Origin: Fomes fomentarius
Taxonomy: Eukaryota > Basidiomycota > Agaricomycetes > Polyporales > Polyporaceae
Length of the DNA: 64,000 nucleotides
Direction of reading: 5' to 3'
Assembly: GCA_022606135.1 (NCBI GenBank)
Contig: JABYQN010000006.1
Coordinates: 2,790,001-2,854,000, forward strand
Shown: in pieces, positions 28,132 through 40,307 of the stretch
Layout of the letters: every line of letters starts with the position of its first letter
Numbering within the stretch: the stretch's first letter is position 1
Notes under the pieces: model-generated
Told to the model about the DNA's origin: nothing
The model's database searches: none
The model's input: only the letters and a program-made list of their open reading frames with translations
Translations under genes and position numbers: made by a program

Positions 28132-28960
28132 TGAGTCACCGATAAACACCTGTATCAGATAGTAGGACCTCTGTGGTGCTACCTTACTCTCTCATTCCCC
28201 TCTACCGTCACATCTTCAGTGCCTCGACATGAGCTTTTATGTGAACATGTTCGGATACTCTGTCCTTGAAGGTCGTCATCTGCCATCGTGCTCAGAATCA
28301 TATGGCTACTCCAGTACGTGTGGACGATATGTTACAGCACAGCGGATACAGCTCAAAGGCCGTGATCATTAGAGACCCTCACCACAAGTCTGGTCATATA
28401 TGTAGGTGCTGTAGGTGGGAATCGGACTCTCTGTTCATCTTGATATATATGACAGTTAACAGCAATCTGGCACAAGTATGACGAATACCCTGCCGTCAGT
28501 TCTCCTGCCATACTGAGCTTACTGGTACACATTTGTTACTAATCCCTCCTCACGTAGTCCTCTTCGACATATTCTTCCCTATGAATAGCATATTTCCTCT
28601 GTTCACTCTCTGCTACAGAAGCAAAGGCACAGATTGAGTAAAGCAAGGTAAGGCAGAGTTGGCAGCAGAAGTTCTCTGGCTCGGGAAGCGATGACCGTAA
28701 AGATTCAAACTTCCAATAGAGAGCAGGCTCAGTACAGCGGATGCATCTTAACACGGTACCACACCGTCTGAAAGATGCATCCGAGAACAATGTAGGAACA
28801 CTCTCCTTGTATATCAGGCATCCACATCGCCTGCCTCAACAGGCACCCACATGGCATAGGAGCTCGAGAGTATGCTGAGTGTATAACAACCTGTGGGACC
28901 CCTGCATACTGACACCCAACCTCATCAAGGATACAATCAACCCACAAGGCCATAATGTGG
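28132..28960. other. Convergent intergenic region, no gene seen
   Basis: About 830 bp between the stop of the Spc19-like gene and the stop of DUF6533-type copy A. Only short shadow frames are present. It probably holds two terminators and non-functional sequence. Confidence 0.45.
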
Positions 28961-30676
28961 CTATGGAGCACCACCAGGTACAACCATCCCATTGTCAACT
29001 GTCTCCATCACTAGTTCTCCACCATTTTCCTGCAAGACACTCTGGACTTGAGATGCCTCCCCTGGCATGGACAACGATGAGCCCAATGATCCTATGACTT
29101 GTCCGAAGTTCAGACTTGACATTGATGATACTTGAGAGTGCTGGTGTGTCACTGCATCATTGGCTTCTTGTAGGTCCATGAGGAACCTAGATACAAGAAT
29201 GGCAGTGAGGCTAGCAGAGGTTGTGATCAGAACTTTTGACACAGCACAGATGGTGAGGTACATGCGGTTCTGAGAAAAAGGTGATTATACTGGTGGGAGT
29301 GTTAATGCTGAAGATCTGCAGCACAAGTGAGTACCAGAACTTCTGAGCATGTGAAAATGAAACTTACTGATGACAAGGTAAAGCTGAGGTGGAGAATATT
29401 CAGTGTTGCAAGGATGCTGCCCATGTGGCAGACACTTTGTCAACTTCACCCAGGCTGAGCATACAGATATACTTGACACATACCCAAAATAAAGTGTACC
29501 TAGTCTAGTGATCAACAACAACCTAGACAAGCCGACAATTGGAGGGGCAAGTTATCATTCACCATTCATGAACAAAATGCTTGAGAGGGAATTCTTGTGG
29601 TGAAGGACCTTGATCTCCCTGCTTGACTTGTAGTATGTAGCTTTCCATGTGATACACATGACATGAAGATCTGAAGTGATGAGACAGACCCTAGATATGA
29701 TAGTTACTGCATATGGTTGTCAGCATCTGTAAAATGACATTAGCAGTCAGGAAAGGAAAATTCACAACTAGCACAAATACATGTCAGCAACAGCTTTGAA
29801 GGTGAATCATGCACTGGACACTGGACTTACTGATCTAGGGTAGTTACAGACAAAGTGTTGGAGATGATACACCCATCAGAAGTGCCCCTGATTGACATAT
29901 ACCCCATATTAACCTGCAATCCGTGTCATGATATCACATAGTGATTATGCAGGAAGGTAGTACCTACATAGTTGACAATCAAGGGTACAAGAGAAAAAAG
30001 CAGGACCAAGGCTGATATGAACCATTGCCCACAGGTTCCTGAGCTGAGTGCATATGCCCTCATAGCAGAGAACACTAGTTGTATGGTATAAATCAGTGTA
30101 CAAGGTCAATAATAGAATGGGAACAAGTGCTCACAAGCCCATGGAAGATATTGAAGGAATTGCAGACCATTCACCGTATAGTAGTACACTGCTGCCAGTG
30201 TGCAGCTGGTGGCTTCAAGTGAGTGGATGGTCACAGAACTGTTTCCCATACACATACCCCTCAAAACATGTGTTGTGTGAGTGCAATAGGTAACAGTAAG
30301 AGGCAGGCTCACCTTGTCTGCAGTGAGGACTGGAAGGGGCATGTCCAATGCAGCAAATACCAGGGACAAGTACCGGTTGATGATGAATAGAATGGAAGAC
30401 CCAGTGATTGTCCGCCTCCAGAAGAGTTTCATCTCCAGGTCAAATGTGATGAGATACTCATATGTGAGCAGACCTAGGGGGGAGAGAAGAGATTCAACAT
30501 GTATTTAGAATGGAAAATGAACCAGGTTACAGAATATAGCAGTGGCCACATAGTCCTGAATTTGACTAGTAGAAGCTCAGTATCAGCAACAATTCAATGT
30601 TATCCACTCACTCAACTTACAGACTACTGTATTCCCTGATCATGACCAGTCGAGCAGTCTGTGAGTCGTCAGACAT
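28961..30676 (-). CDS. DUF6533-type multi-pass membrane protein, copy A
   Basis: Fungal membrane-protein family of unknown function with several hydrophobic helices. Start at 30676 (MSDDSQTARLVMI). Exon 2 encodes QIQDYVATAIF, and exon 3 the family signature TYEYLITFDLEMKLFWRR then TGSSILFIINRYLSLV. Exon 3 ends at 30313 in phase 0. The next large exon begins at 30205 and reads CTLAAVYYYTVNGLQFLQYL. Only insertion of the dinucleotide GG at 30258-30259 as a micro-exon keeps the frame. Later exons: FSAMRAYALSSGTCGQWFIS, a run of further helices, and the C-terminal FLMDLQEANDAVTHQHSQVS, stop at 28961. The D-R-E of the signature is D-L-E here. Close relative of copy B (about 86% identical at DNA level in exon 3 by eye). 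Confidence 0.75.
30258..30259 (-). other. Predicted 2-nt micro-exon (GG), copy A
   Basis: On the minus strand the context is ttttgag|GG|gtatgtg. The upstream intron (30312-30260) is 53 nt with gtgagc donor; the downstream intron (30257-30206) ends ..ccaccag. The upstream exon ends in phase 0 and the downstream one needs phase 2, which only a 2-nt insert provides. Confidence 0.65.
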
Positions 30677-32184
30677 AGTTATACAGCCGTGCGTGTGCAG
30701 ACAGAGGCAAAGGACCTGTGGGTAAGGAAAGTGGATTGAACGGTTTTAAAATCGTGTCTATTGATATACCACATAAGGTCGGATGACGTTCAGCGTCCAG
30801 AATTTATGTGGCGCATCTGCCACTAGGGCTTGACATGATCGCGTCCTGTGAGTATCAGTGTACAATCGTCACATTCGACCAGTCTTCTGACTAGAGAGAT
30901 GTGAATCTCATCTCATGCCATATTCATTGCTACCAGATTTTTGGACTGACACTGGTTGCCATGGATGATGCTGTGGCTTTGGCAGTTCGTTAACCATGAT
31001 AATGGCCTCCGTTCGGTATATGATGATGTATCCAACCAGAGAACATGGAAACGGTTGCCGAGTTACCAGAGGGGTGATAAGTGAGGTGATGAGAGAGAAT
31101 TTACGATTCGAGTTCACATTGCAAAATCAAGGAGAGGTCGAAGTTTGGGTGTTGTCAACGTATTTAGCGAACATGCTACATCGTTCGGGTACTCCAAGGC
31201 TAGGTGTCCTCCCGAGCGAGGCCTGCTAGTTCTGCTCGTAATACTGTCAGGCGCTCCCTATTCACCCCTATCTCACAAGATTGTGTTGGCATGTCAAGAT
31301 GGACAACAAATGATCAGAGGAAGGATGAGGGAGATAATCTGACCGCTAACGTTCTGAATATCACTGCGCATCTGACGAGGTCAAAGTGAACTCACCTCGC
31401 AGCTGTGGAAGCTGTTTCATGCGTAGCAACAGTCCCCATATTCATCGCCGGCGAGCCTTCGTAAAGCCTATGCGGCGTTGGCAGATAGGTCTCCGATTGT
31501 CATGTTGATTTTAGGCACCTTCTGGGCGACGATGGCGGGGTGCGCTGCTCCGGTGTAGTCAAGCGTTGTAGCGTTCTTTGACAGTGTACAGACTCGTTCC
31601 AGAACCGACAGTGGACAACCAAGTTAAGGGAGGCCAGACGAGATGGAACCACCCTGGAGATAATGTTGCTAGGGGACCCGAGGTGCGCGTCTTTGAGATG
31701 CACCCGGTCGCTGACTCTCTGCATCTTCTTTGTATGCATGGAGGGGAGAAGGACTTTTGTGTACAGTTATGTACATACAGTAGTATCGCAGACTCGACGG
31801 AGCACCGGGCCCGGACGTGACATATCAGTCGGCTTGGTGTGTCGAGATTAGACGGAGTAGTGACCGCAATCACAACCTACCTATCGTCTGGGCACTGCTA
31901 GGCCTGAGGGTTAAGCTGTAGGCCAGCCTGGGGAGTGTGTCAAAGAAGTCGCATCCGTCAGAAATCTCACACTACAGACCATTTGCTCGTAACGTAACGG
32001 TCAGAGGAATCTCAGCTCACAGACTATAGTAAATCATAACCGTTGCCGCCTCCTCTGTACTAGAAACTCAGTGGAGTTCTCCAGACATCGCACATGGTCT
32101 ACCATAACACTCACCTCAGCTCGCTGCTCAACTCGTCATTGTCGATGTCTGTATCGTACACCTGAAATCACTGTACCCTTCTAT
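30677..32184. other. Long intergenic region, no gene seen
   Basis: About 1.5 kb between the start of DUF6533-type copy A and the stop of the molybdenum cofactor gene. Open frames are short and overlap on both strands without family resemblance or usable splice sites. It may hold decayed sequence. Confidence 0.4.
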
Positions 32185-34706
32185 CTATTCCATCTGCAGC
32201 TCCCCAATAACGATCGCTTCCATATAATCCCCGACCTCGAGCCGGCTAGGACCCTTCTCCGTCCTCGGCGGCAGCGCAACCAGACCATTCGCGCCTTTCA
32301 GACTAGCAACTCTGCTCGAGCGCTGCCCGCCCGTGCTGTGCGCCTGGAACCCAGCTGGGCTCGCCCTGATCATCGCGCGATGGTACTCGGGCCTCGGATC
32401 CAGTCGCATCGACTCTTGAATCTGCAACAGATGAAAGCCAGCGATGAGCAATGCGTATCCAGCACCCCAACACCCAGACTACCAACACGTACCTGGACGC
32501 GCACGCTCGGCAACCGACACCTCTCCTGCGGCCATCCGCCCAGCCTCCTCAACGCCGGAATGACGAACACATGGAACGTCACCAGCGCACTTGCGGGGTT
32601 CCCGGGTAGCGCGAACAGCGGCACGCGCTCTGTGCGCCCGTTCGGCGTCGGAATCGTCGCGAAGGTCGTCGGCTTTCCCGGCTTAACGCGGACGCGCCCG
32701 AAGTGCACTGTGCCGTTGAGATGGTGCTCGATGACGGGCTTGAGGAGGTCGCCGACGCCCATGGACGTCCCGCCTGTCGTGAGGATCAGGTCGGCAGCCT
32801 CAAGGCCGCGGCGGAGGGTTGCGATGTGTGCGTCGAGACTTGCTTCGTCGTCAGCTTTGCGTGCTTGAGGGGAAGATGAAGAGGAGACTGACCTGTCTGG
32901 TACGATTCCAAGATCGACAACTTCGTAGCCTAGCCCTTCTAATGCGGCTTGCAGCGATGGCCTGTTCGTGTCCCAGATGCCTCCCCAGCCATCGCTCGGG
33001 AGTGGATTGGGTGACTGTACGTCTAGCAGCTCATTGCCCGTGCTCAGAACGGCCACGACCGGCTTCCTGAATGTCCTGATCTACAGTGAACGGTATAAGT
33101 CACAATTCTCGTGATATGCACCCATTAAGTTATACGACTCACCGTTGTCCGCCCGACAAACGCCAACGTGCCAATCTCCCCACCAGCACTATTGATGACC
33201 GTGCCCCGCTCGAGTACCAGATCGCCCTGGCGCACGTCAGAGCCAGGCTCGCGTACATTGTCCCCACGCGGAACTGGTACGAGTGTCTCAACCTCGTTCT
33301 CCTCGACCTCGTCTCCGAAAGGAGACTTCTGAGTGCTATAGAGACGTGTATCCTCGACCATGATCACTGCATCTGTACCCGCGGGTAGGGGTCCGCCGGT
33401 GTTGATACGGAAAATGGTACCTGCAGGGAGAGGCGTGGAGAGGTTGTGTGTGCGGGAGGTCACAACTTTGTAGATTCCAGGCGGATCGGACGCTGGGATG
33501 GTCGCAGTCAATGGGAATGCAATGAAGGAGATCAGAGGCAAGCCATACAGCGAAGGGCATATCCGTCGACGTTGGTACTAAACGTCGAGGGGACGTTTTG
33601 CGGCGCAAATATATCCTCTGCGATCACGTACCCTCTCAGTTTCGAGGTGACCTGCCCATCGTCATTAGCGAGTCAAAGCCTTCTGAAACAGCACTGCTTA
33701 CTGGCTCTTCATATACAGGTAAAGGTCTGATCTCCCGCAATATCGTCAGAAGCGCATCGGTGACAGACACTAGGGGATACGGTGACTCCCTGTGTCTCGT
33801 GTGGGCTAGACGAATAGCGGCAATGACGCACGGCGTTTAGTCCGCGGCTCAACCTGCTTCCAGTAAGGCCTACCTGGCTGCGTCGGGTCCTGCGAGAGCA
33901 CACTCCGTGGCTGCGGTGTGTGGTGTCCGTGGTCATGGTCGTGATGGTGGTGGTGGTGAGCACCCCTTGAACCAACAGGCGAGAGAGGTGTTGGAAGATG
34001 TGAGGGTGATGCGACACCGGGGATACCCACAGAGCCTGCAGAGGCTACTGAGTCCTCCCCAGCGATACGAATACCTTCCCCGGCGAGGGACTCGTGCACT
34101 CGTTGGCCACTCCCACCGCGGATGAGTTCGATCGCGTGATTAATAACACCAGCTTGTAGGAGCGCTGCGATGTTCTCTTGCACAGCTTTGACGCTCCCGG
34201 GGAGGGTGACTATGAGCGTGTTCTTGATCGTGCCTGCAACAGGGCGGGAGAGTGCGGCAAGCGGAGTGGCCTGGAGTGATGCGTTCAAAAGTAGGTGCAC
34301 AATTCCTGAGGCCTCACGGTCAAGAAGCGGTCTGATTGCCTATGAGACCCTAGAGGTCAACGCAACGAATCTAGATTAAGTATGCGTAAGGAACAGTGGC
34401 AGACCTCTGGAGTCCTGTCCCGCACACCGAAGCCGGTGCCGCCAGTGGTGACGATCCAGTCGGCATCGCTTTGATCGCACCAGCCTAGGACGACGGCGCG
34501 AATGCGCACTTCGTCGTCGGGCACGATCTGGAGCTGGGTGCACACAAAACCGTTCTGGGTGAGGATGGACTGGATGACCGGCCCGGAGCGATCTGCGGAT
34601 GCATCCTGCGATGCAGTGTCGCTTACTGTTCATTCATTGAATCAGCGTCGTTTGACTCATCAGAATGATACTGACCTGTAAGGATGGCCACTCGAGGGGC
34701 GGACAT
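32185..34706 (-). CDS. cnxE: Gephyrin/Cnx1-type molybdenum cofactor synthesis fusion (MogA-MoeA)
   Basis: Bifunctional enzyme for the last two steps of molybdenum cofactor synthesis: adenylylation of molybdopterin (G/MogA domain), then molybdate insertion (E/MoeA domain). Start at 34706 (MSAPRVAILT). The N-terminal MogA part holds DADWIVTTGGTGFGVRDRTP and GTIKNTLIVTLPGSVKAVQE. A linker of about 70 residues contains a His cluster (GAHHHHHHDHDHGHH). The MoeA part follows: LPLISFIAFPLTATIPASDP, FRINTGGPLPAGTDAVIMVE, VREPGSDVRQGDLVLERG, VLSTGNELLD, DLILTTGGTSMGVGDLLKPV, FALPGNPASALVTFHVFVIP, and the C-terminal domain IV to GELQMEstop at 32185. Gene order G-E matches gephyrin and fungal CnxE. The His cluster is unusual and could bind metal. 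Confidence 0.92.
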
Positions 34707-36034
34707 GGTGGTGGTCCGAGGCAGCGATAGCGAGTCATTCCCCGCAGCGACAAGGCTTCTCGCACGTCATCGGCGGCCCGCTCAGTTCCTCGGACGAGTC
34801 GGACACGCACGGATACCATGGCACATACACACCCCACACTGTCAGGGATATATCTTGTAGCTTTAATTTGGAAGGAACGCAATGCCCCGCGAAGATTGTG
34901 CGAGATTGTACGCCCGGAGAACCATGCAAGATAGTGGAGTCGCTGTGGGGTGGAAGTCCACCACTTTCAAAACGGTCGGTCCGAACTTCCGAAGTCAAAC
35001 GTCAATTGGCAATAGTGGGTGAGAGGCGGGTCAAGAAGCGAGACAGCGTTCTCGCTGACATTCAATACGTCCGACTGAGTGGTCGCGAGACGGCTCATGG
35101 AGGCCTTCTGACACTCGCTGTGGGAGGACAGCGGGGTACGTTGGACACGCCAGCGAAGAATTGTGGGACGGCGACATGGACGGCAATCAGTAGGACTGTC
35201 GAGGCCTTCCGCAGCATCTTCTCAAAGACCGGACAGTACGAGACAAATAGGCCAGTCAGAAGGTTAAAGGCAAACTCACGAACGATCATTTGACTCGCAG
35301 TCCTTCTCAGACCAACGCGTCCCTTGCAACATGCTCCGTTCAAAGACGCGCATGTCTCACCTTTCCTGCCTCTCCGTGCTTGATTGTGGATGATTCGGAT
35401 CCTGCGTGAGCCCCGACCGAAATGCGCGGGAAACATCTGTCAGCGACAGCGACCTGATCGCCCTTGGGCATGTGGTGTTCGCGGGAGGAGCTGTTCGTGT
35501 TTACGCTGCGCTCGTGGCGAGAGATGATTGTACATAGAGCGTGCGGTGGCGCTCTGGGGAGACATTGCGCGAGACTGGGTCAGGAACAAGTTCACAGAGT
35601 TACGGTAACGGCGACACCGGACTCAGACTGGACGAGAGGTCATGCAGGCTCGAAGCGGGTCAGACGAGTGCTCGGCTGGACAGGAAGGGAGGCCGGGGTG
35701 ATGGACAGAAAACAGGGACGCGACCGGGCGTAGCGAGTGATATGTCTGTCCGAAAGTGGAGATCCCCTCTTCGCGAGCAGGTGACTGGTGCCGGTGAAGC
35801 CTTTCGTTGGGAATTTCCGCATCTTCTCTCCGCTCGTCATTCTGTCGGTCGATGCGTACCGCCGTCGGTCCTATAAAGCCACGCGCACTCGCCCGACCTC
35901 TTCTCTTCCCCACTTCTCTCCTCAGGAGGACCCTTTCATCTACCACCGCGAGACACCTCTCCTCCTCGCCGTCGCGTGCTCTCGCAGCCCTGCCACGTCC
36001 ATTGTCCTCGACGACCAGTTCTGTGTCCACCGCC
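34707..36034. promoter_or_regulatory. Divergent upstream region; TATA box for the first GDPD gene
   Basis: About 1.3 kb with no coding exon I trust. TATAAA at 35872-35877 is followed by a long pyrimidine-rich stretch (35896-35930) typical of fungal transcription starts, and then by the GDPD start at 36035. Open frames near 34868-35293 and 35464-35733 look like chance. Confidence 0.5.
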
Positions 36035-37419
36035 ATGTCTACAACCTCGTCCATGCTGTCCAAATCTATGCCCGAGTGCTGGGGCCACCGCGGAGTGTGT
36101 CATGGATTCAGCTCGCTCTTATGCTCGTTCTTGACCGTGGTCGCGCCCGTGACGCGTCCCATTTGACAGGCCTCGTCCCGCTTCCCCGAGAACACGCTCG
36201 CAAGCTTCGAAGCCGCGATCCGCGACGGCGCAGAGGGCATTGAGAGCGGTATTTGGCTCGCGTGTTCCCGTCCTTCCGTTTGAGTCCGTGACACCCGTCA
36301 GCAGACGTCCATGTTTCTGTAGACGACGTGGTCATCATGTTCCACGACCCTGGTGAGTCCTCTGTCATGCGCATACAGTCAGATACTGAGGCTGAGACGC
36401 GTCTTTCCAGCGGTGGATAGGGTCACGGATGGTTCAGGTAGGGTTCTTGAGCGGAGTGTATCAGTGGTCGCTGATTTCGTTGGATGATAGGACTCATTCG
36501 GGAGCGACTCTGGTACGGCGAGGGCGGGATGCACCAGCTTCGGACAGTCAAGGAGCCCAAGCAATCCCTCGCGACTTTTGAAGAGACCGTTCAGCTGCTC
36601 ATGAAGGTATGTATATTCGCATCTGCGCCTCTCATGCACTTCCAAATTCACCCCTGCTCTTACAGCCTGAGAACCGCCACGTCAAATTCAACGTAGACGT
36701 GAAGGTGCAGAACAAGCCAGCGCACCTCTTCGCGCTCATGCACAAGGTCATCTCCGCACAACCTAAGTGGGAGACGGACCTCGCGCCGCGGATCCTGCTC
36801 GGACTCTGGCACCCTAGCTTCTTGCCCCATGCGAAGACGCACCTCCCGTACTGCCGGCGTTCGTACATTGGACAGAGCATTGGTGTTGCGCGCAAGTACT
36901 TTTGGGACAGCTGCGACGTGTTCTCGATCAAGTTCTCGACGCTAGCCATGGCGGACGGCGCGAAGTTCAGGAAAGATTGCAAGGCGGCGGGCAAGGGCGT
37001 CATGGCGTGGACTGTGAATGACCCGGAACATATGGTGGAGGTGAGTGAATTGGGCTATGTTCAAATGCCTTCCTGGGGCGTATGGCTCACCGTCTGTATT
37101 CATAGGCCGTCCGGTGGGGGATTGACGTTATTATCACGGATACCACGAAGACTTGGCTTGACCTCCGATCAGCATTGCAAGGTATGCATGACCTGTGGTA
37201 TACCTCCTACTAGGCTACATGCAGCTCACGTATCGACACTTCCCAGTCGATTATGACAAGATTGCGGCGCAATACGGCCGGATGTTCTACTGGACGACGC
37301 TTGAGTTCTACACTCCCATGCAGATCTATCAACGCCGACGAGACCACAGTTACCTTGAGGGCTACGCAGGCCCGTTCCGCAAGATCGACTCCGTAGAGCC
37401 GCTCACACTCGTCTCATGA
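36035..37419 (+). CDS. Glycerophosphodiester phosphodiesterase (Pgc1-like), tandem copy 1
   Basis: GDPD-family TIM-barrel phosphodiesterase, most like yeast Pgc1, which degrades phosphatidylglycerol. Chosen start at 36035 (MSTTSSMLSKSMPECWGHRG), downstream of a TATA box at 35872. An in-frame ATG at 35852 would add an Arg/Ser-rich leader resembling a mitochondrial signal. Catalytic blocks: ECWGHRG (His), SRFPENTLASFEAAIRDGAE with GIES, DVHVSVDDVVIMFHDP (metal Glu/Asp and second His). Then RLWYGEGGMHQLRTVKEPKQ, KFNVDVKVQNKPAHLFALMH, LGLWHPSFLPHAK and VMAWTVNDPEHMVEAVRWGI. It ends VEPLTLVS, TGA at 37419. Short introns, all phases compatible. Confidence 0.88.
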
Positions 37420-38287
37420 ACCATGAGCCTCATCACGAGTTCGTTACGACTTGAAAACTTGATCGTACAGACTCTTTCTGCCTCTCTTGCATAGGTCGTC
37501 ATTCATCTTTTGGGTTTCCAGGGTTCAACGGCCGTAGTCTCGTCTCATCCTATATCATCATAGACTCCTTCACCGCATCTCACATCCGCATTTACGCCTA
37601 CTTGCTTATTTACCCTCATAGAAGATCGAATCTCGTCATAGTTAATGTCTCGCACTACTCATCTACGTTGCATTTTCTTTGTAATCCGTTATCACTATCC
37701 TGACTCTCCTCTTTGTTGCTTCTGGAGTTTGGCAATGAGAGGGAGAGGGGCAGAGATTGATCATTATGCAAGCATCCACAGTCAGCAGCACCCACCAATA
37801 AAACCGAGTGCCGTTGATGAACGTAAGTCATCCTTACTTCAGCCACCTGGGCTGCGGTGACATCTCTCTCATCCCTGGTATTCTTGGAGAACGCAACGAT
37901 AGCACGTTCGTCCTCACTAACAAACGCGACGCACGCAGGAAGCAGAACGCGCTGCCACTGGTCCCGGTCAATCGGGGTCGCCTGCTGTTCAGACGCGTCG
38001 AACGGTATCGGTATCGGTGAGTTACACTTGACACCGGGGCGCCCAAGCGCGGCACCACTGTCGAGCGGTGCCTGTACTCATCCGGGTCGGGGAGTACATA
38101 TACTCAACTATCTACGCTCTCTCCAACCTCGTGCACCCCCGCTCTGTCCCGATCGTGTCGTGCTTGTTCACTGGCTTCTTCCCTCCGCAGAACTGCATAC
38201 TACTGCTCGCTGCTGCTTCGGAACCACAGCCGCAACCACATCAACAGCAGCCTCCGCATTAATTACCATCCGAGGAGCGTCAGCAAC
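37420..38287. other. Spacer between tandem GDPD genes
   Basis: 868 bp; no coding exon seen. Contains the terminator of copy 1 and promoter of copy 2. Small open frames near 37650-38020 are on both strands and look random. Confidence 0.4.
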
Positions 38288-39954
38288 ATGCCGCCGCCAG
38301 TCAAGCTTCCGGAATGTTGGGGCCACAGAGGGGTGAGTGGTTCTATCACCGGCGGCTTCGCGGTGTGTGGCGCCCTTGGGCATGGACGGCCAGAAGGACC
38401 TTCGCGCATTGTAACACGTTGGAGAGCATCCGGCTGTCTCTCCCCGGGCGCCGCTCATGCAGTGTGGCGGAAGGCGAATTCCGACTGTACCTTCGGAGAG
38501 GAGGCGTACGGTATCCCGGATAGAGAAAAGAGCCCGCGCGCGAACACGCCCTTGAAGCTTGAAGGTTCCAGGCCGAGGTTCTGACGCTGGGTTCGTACCA
38601 TAACAGGCGTCAGCGGCGTACCCCGAAAACACGCTCGCGAGCTTCGAGAAGGCAATCCGCGATGGAGCAGAAGGGATAGAGAGCGGTGCGTGACCGGTTT
38701 TACCTACGCGTCCACGCGCTCGAGTTGACGCGAGAGGCGTTCTCCCCGCGCGTAGACGTGCACGTCTCAATAGACGATGTCGTTATCATGTTTCACGACC
38801 CTAGTGCGCTCATACTATACCCCTGAGTGCGCGCATATATTCACATACGCGTATAGCGCTGGATAGGACGACGAATGGGAAAGGTGAGCCGGATAGTTGC
38901 CAGCGTTGCGCGCGAGTTGGATCGTCTGAATGGATGCACAGGGACAATCAAGGAGCAGAAGTGGTATGGTCCCGATGGGATGGAGCACCTCCGGACGATT
39001 GCGGAACCCAAACAGTCCATCCCAACCTTCGCGGAGACGGTAGAGCTGCTGATGAAGGTGTGTTGCTCGCATGCTGCTGCATGGATCCCAACCGAGTTCG
39101 CGTTTGCAGCCAGAGAACCAGCATGCTACCTTCAACGTCGATGTAAAGGTGTTCAGCGAGCCGCTGCACCTGTTCACGCTCATGCATGAGATCATCTCCG
39201 CCCAGCCGAACTGGCAGACGGACCTCGCGCCTCGGATCCTGTTGGGCTTGTGGCACCCACGCTTCATCCCGCACGCAAAGACGATTTTGCCATACTGCAA
39301 GCGGTCGTTCATCGGCCTGTCCACCTCGGTCGCGAAGACGTACTTCTGGGACAGCTGCGAAGTGTTTTCAATCAATTTCTACATACTCGCGAGCTGGGGA
39401 GGGCAGAGGTACGCACGCCTTCAATCTTTCCATTAATCATGCAGGACAGCCACTGAACGTGCTGGGGAGCAGCTTCATACGGGAGTGCAAACAGGCGGGA
39501 AAGAAGGTGATGGTGTGGACGGTGAATGAACCGATCCAAATGATCGAGGTGCGTCCTTCAGCTTCTTCATAACGTGAATCTCGTCAGATCGTCAATGCCT
39601 CCGGCAGGCTGTCCGATGGGGCGTGGATGTCATACTCACCGACAAGACGAAGGATTGGCTCGACCTCCGCGAGACTCTCAGGGGTGCGTGCCGGTTGCGG
39701 TCTTCTCCTGTTTGGAGAATTTCGAGACTGACGAGCAGCACTTGCCTCGTGCAGCCGATTACGATAGGATCCTGGCGAACCACAGCAGCATGTTCCTGTG
39801 GACGTCGCCGTGGTACTACTTCCCCGCGCGCTACATCTTCATCAACTTGATCGCGGCGCGATTGCAAAAAATCGGGGGTCCGTTCAAGAAGTATGACGAA
39901 CTATCAGAGGGAGCTCCGAGCGGGCCACCAGTGGCCGGGACCGTGAAGGGCTGA
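38288..39954 (+). CDS. Glycerophosphodiester phosphodiesterase (Pgc1-like), tandem copy 2
   Basis: Paralogue of the preceding GDPD gene, same strand and same block order. Start at 38288 (MPPPVKLPECWGHRG). The catalytic set is complete: HRG, AYPENTLASFEKAIRDGAEG, then VIMFHDP. Further blocks: KWYGPDGMEHLRTIAEPKQS, TFNVDVKVFSEPLHLFTLMH, LLGLWHPRFIPHAKTILPYC, FWDSCEVFSINFYILASWGG, KVMVWTVNEPIQMIEAVRWG, VDVILTDKTKDWLDLRETL. A hydrophobic C-terminal segment (FLWTSPWYYFPARYIFINLI) may attach it to a membrane or lipid droplet. Ends VAGTVKG with TGA at 39954. Residue differences are spread along the whole length, so the duplication is not very recent. Confidence 0.88.
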
Positions 39955-40307
39955 TTAGGTGTGACTCGCGAGATGTGCCAGTGGCATGTGTGGGCATGGA
40001 GGTGTTATTTCTGGACATGAAGCAGCAGGAAGCAAGTTGTGGATGATTACGCTGGATTGCTGTGACACTCTGTTGTACAACATGCGGCCGTCGTCGTGTT
40101 TCATGTAGAGTAGGTAGAAGCATGGACGATACCCAGTATGAGTGGAATGAGGTCAGGGTGCAAACAACAGACAACAGTGAAGATCGCCCTTGCCTGGGGC
40201 GCTTACAGTCGTTTGGAGCCCACCCTAGCGCACTCGTTGATAGTCCTCTCTCACAGCTCCCGTCTCTGACTCGTCTACGGGGCGGACCCGTCCGTAAGCC
40301 CTCCGCC
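39955..40307. other. Intergenic, promoter of the Ser-rich gene
   Basis: 353 bp. The frame of the next gene is open through this stretch with ATGs at 40062 and 40122, but residues upstream of 40308 look non-conserved, so I treat it as 5' UTR/promoter. Confidence 0.4.

Noticed and set aside
34868..35293. 141-codon plus-strand ORF upstream of the Moco gene
   Set aside because: No recognisable features; sits in the divergent promoter region and lacks splice-linked partners.
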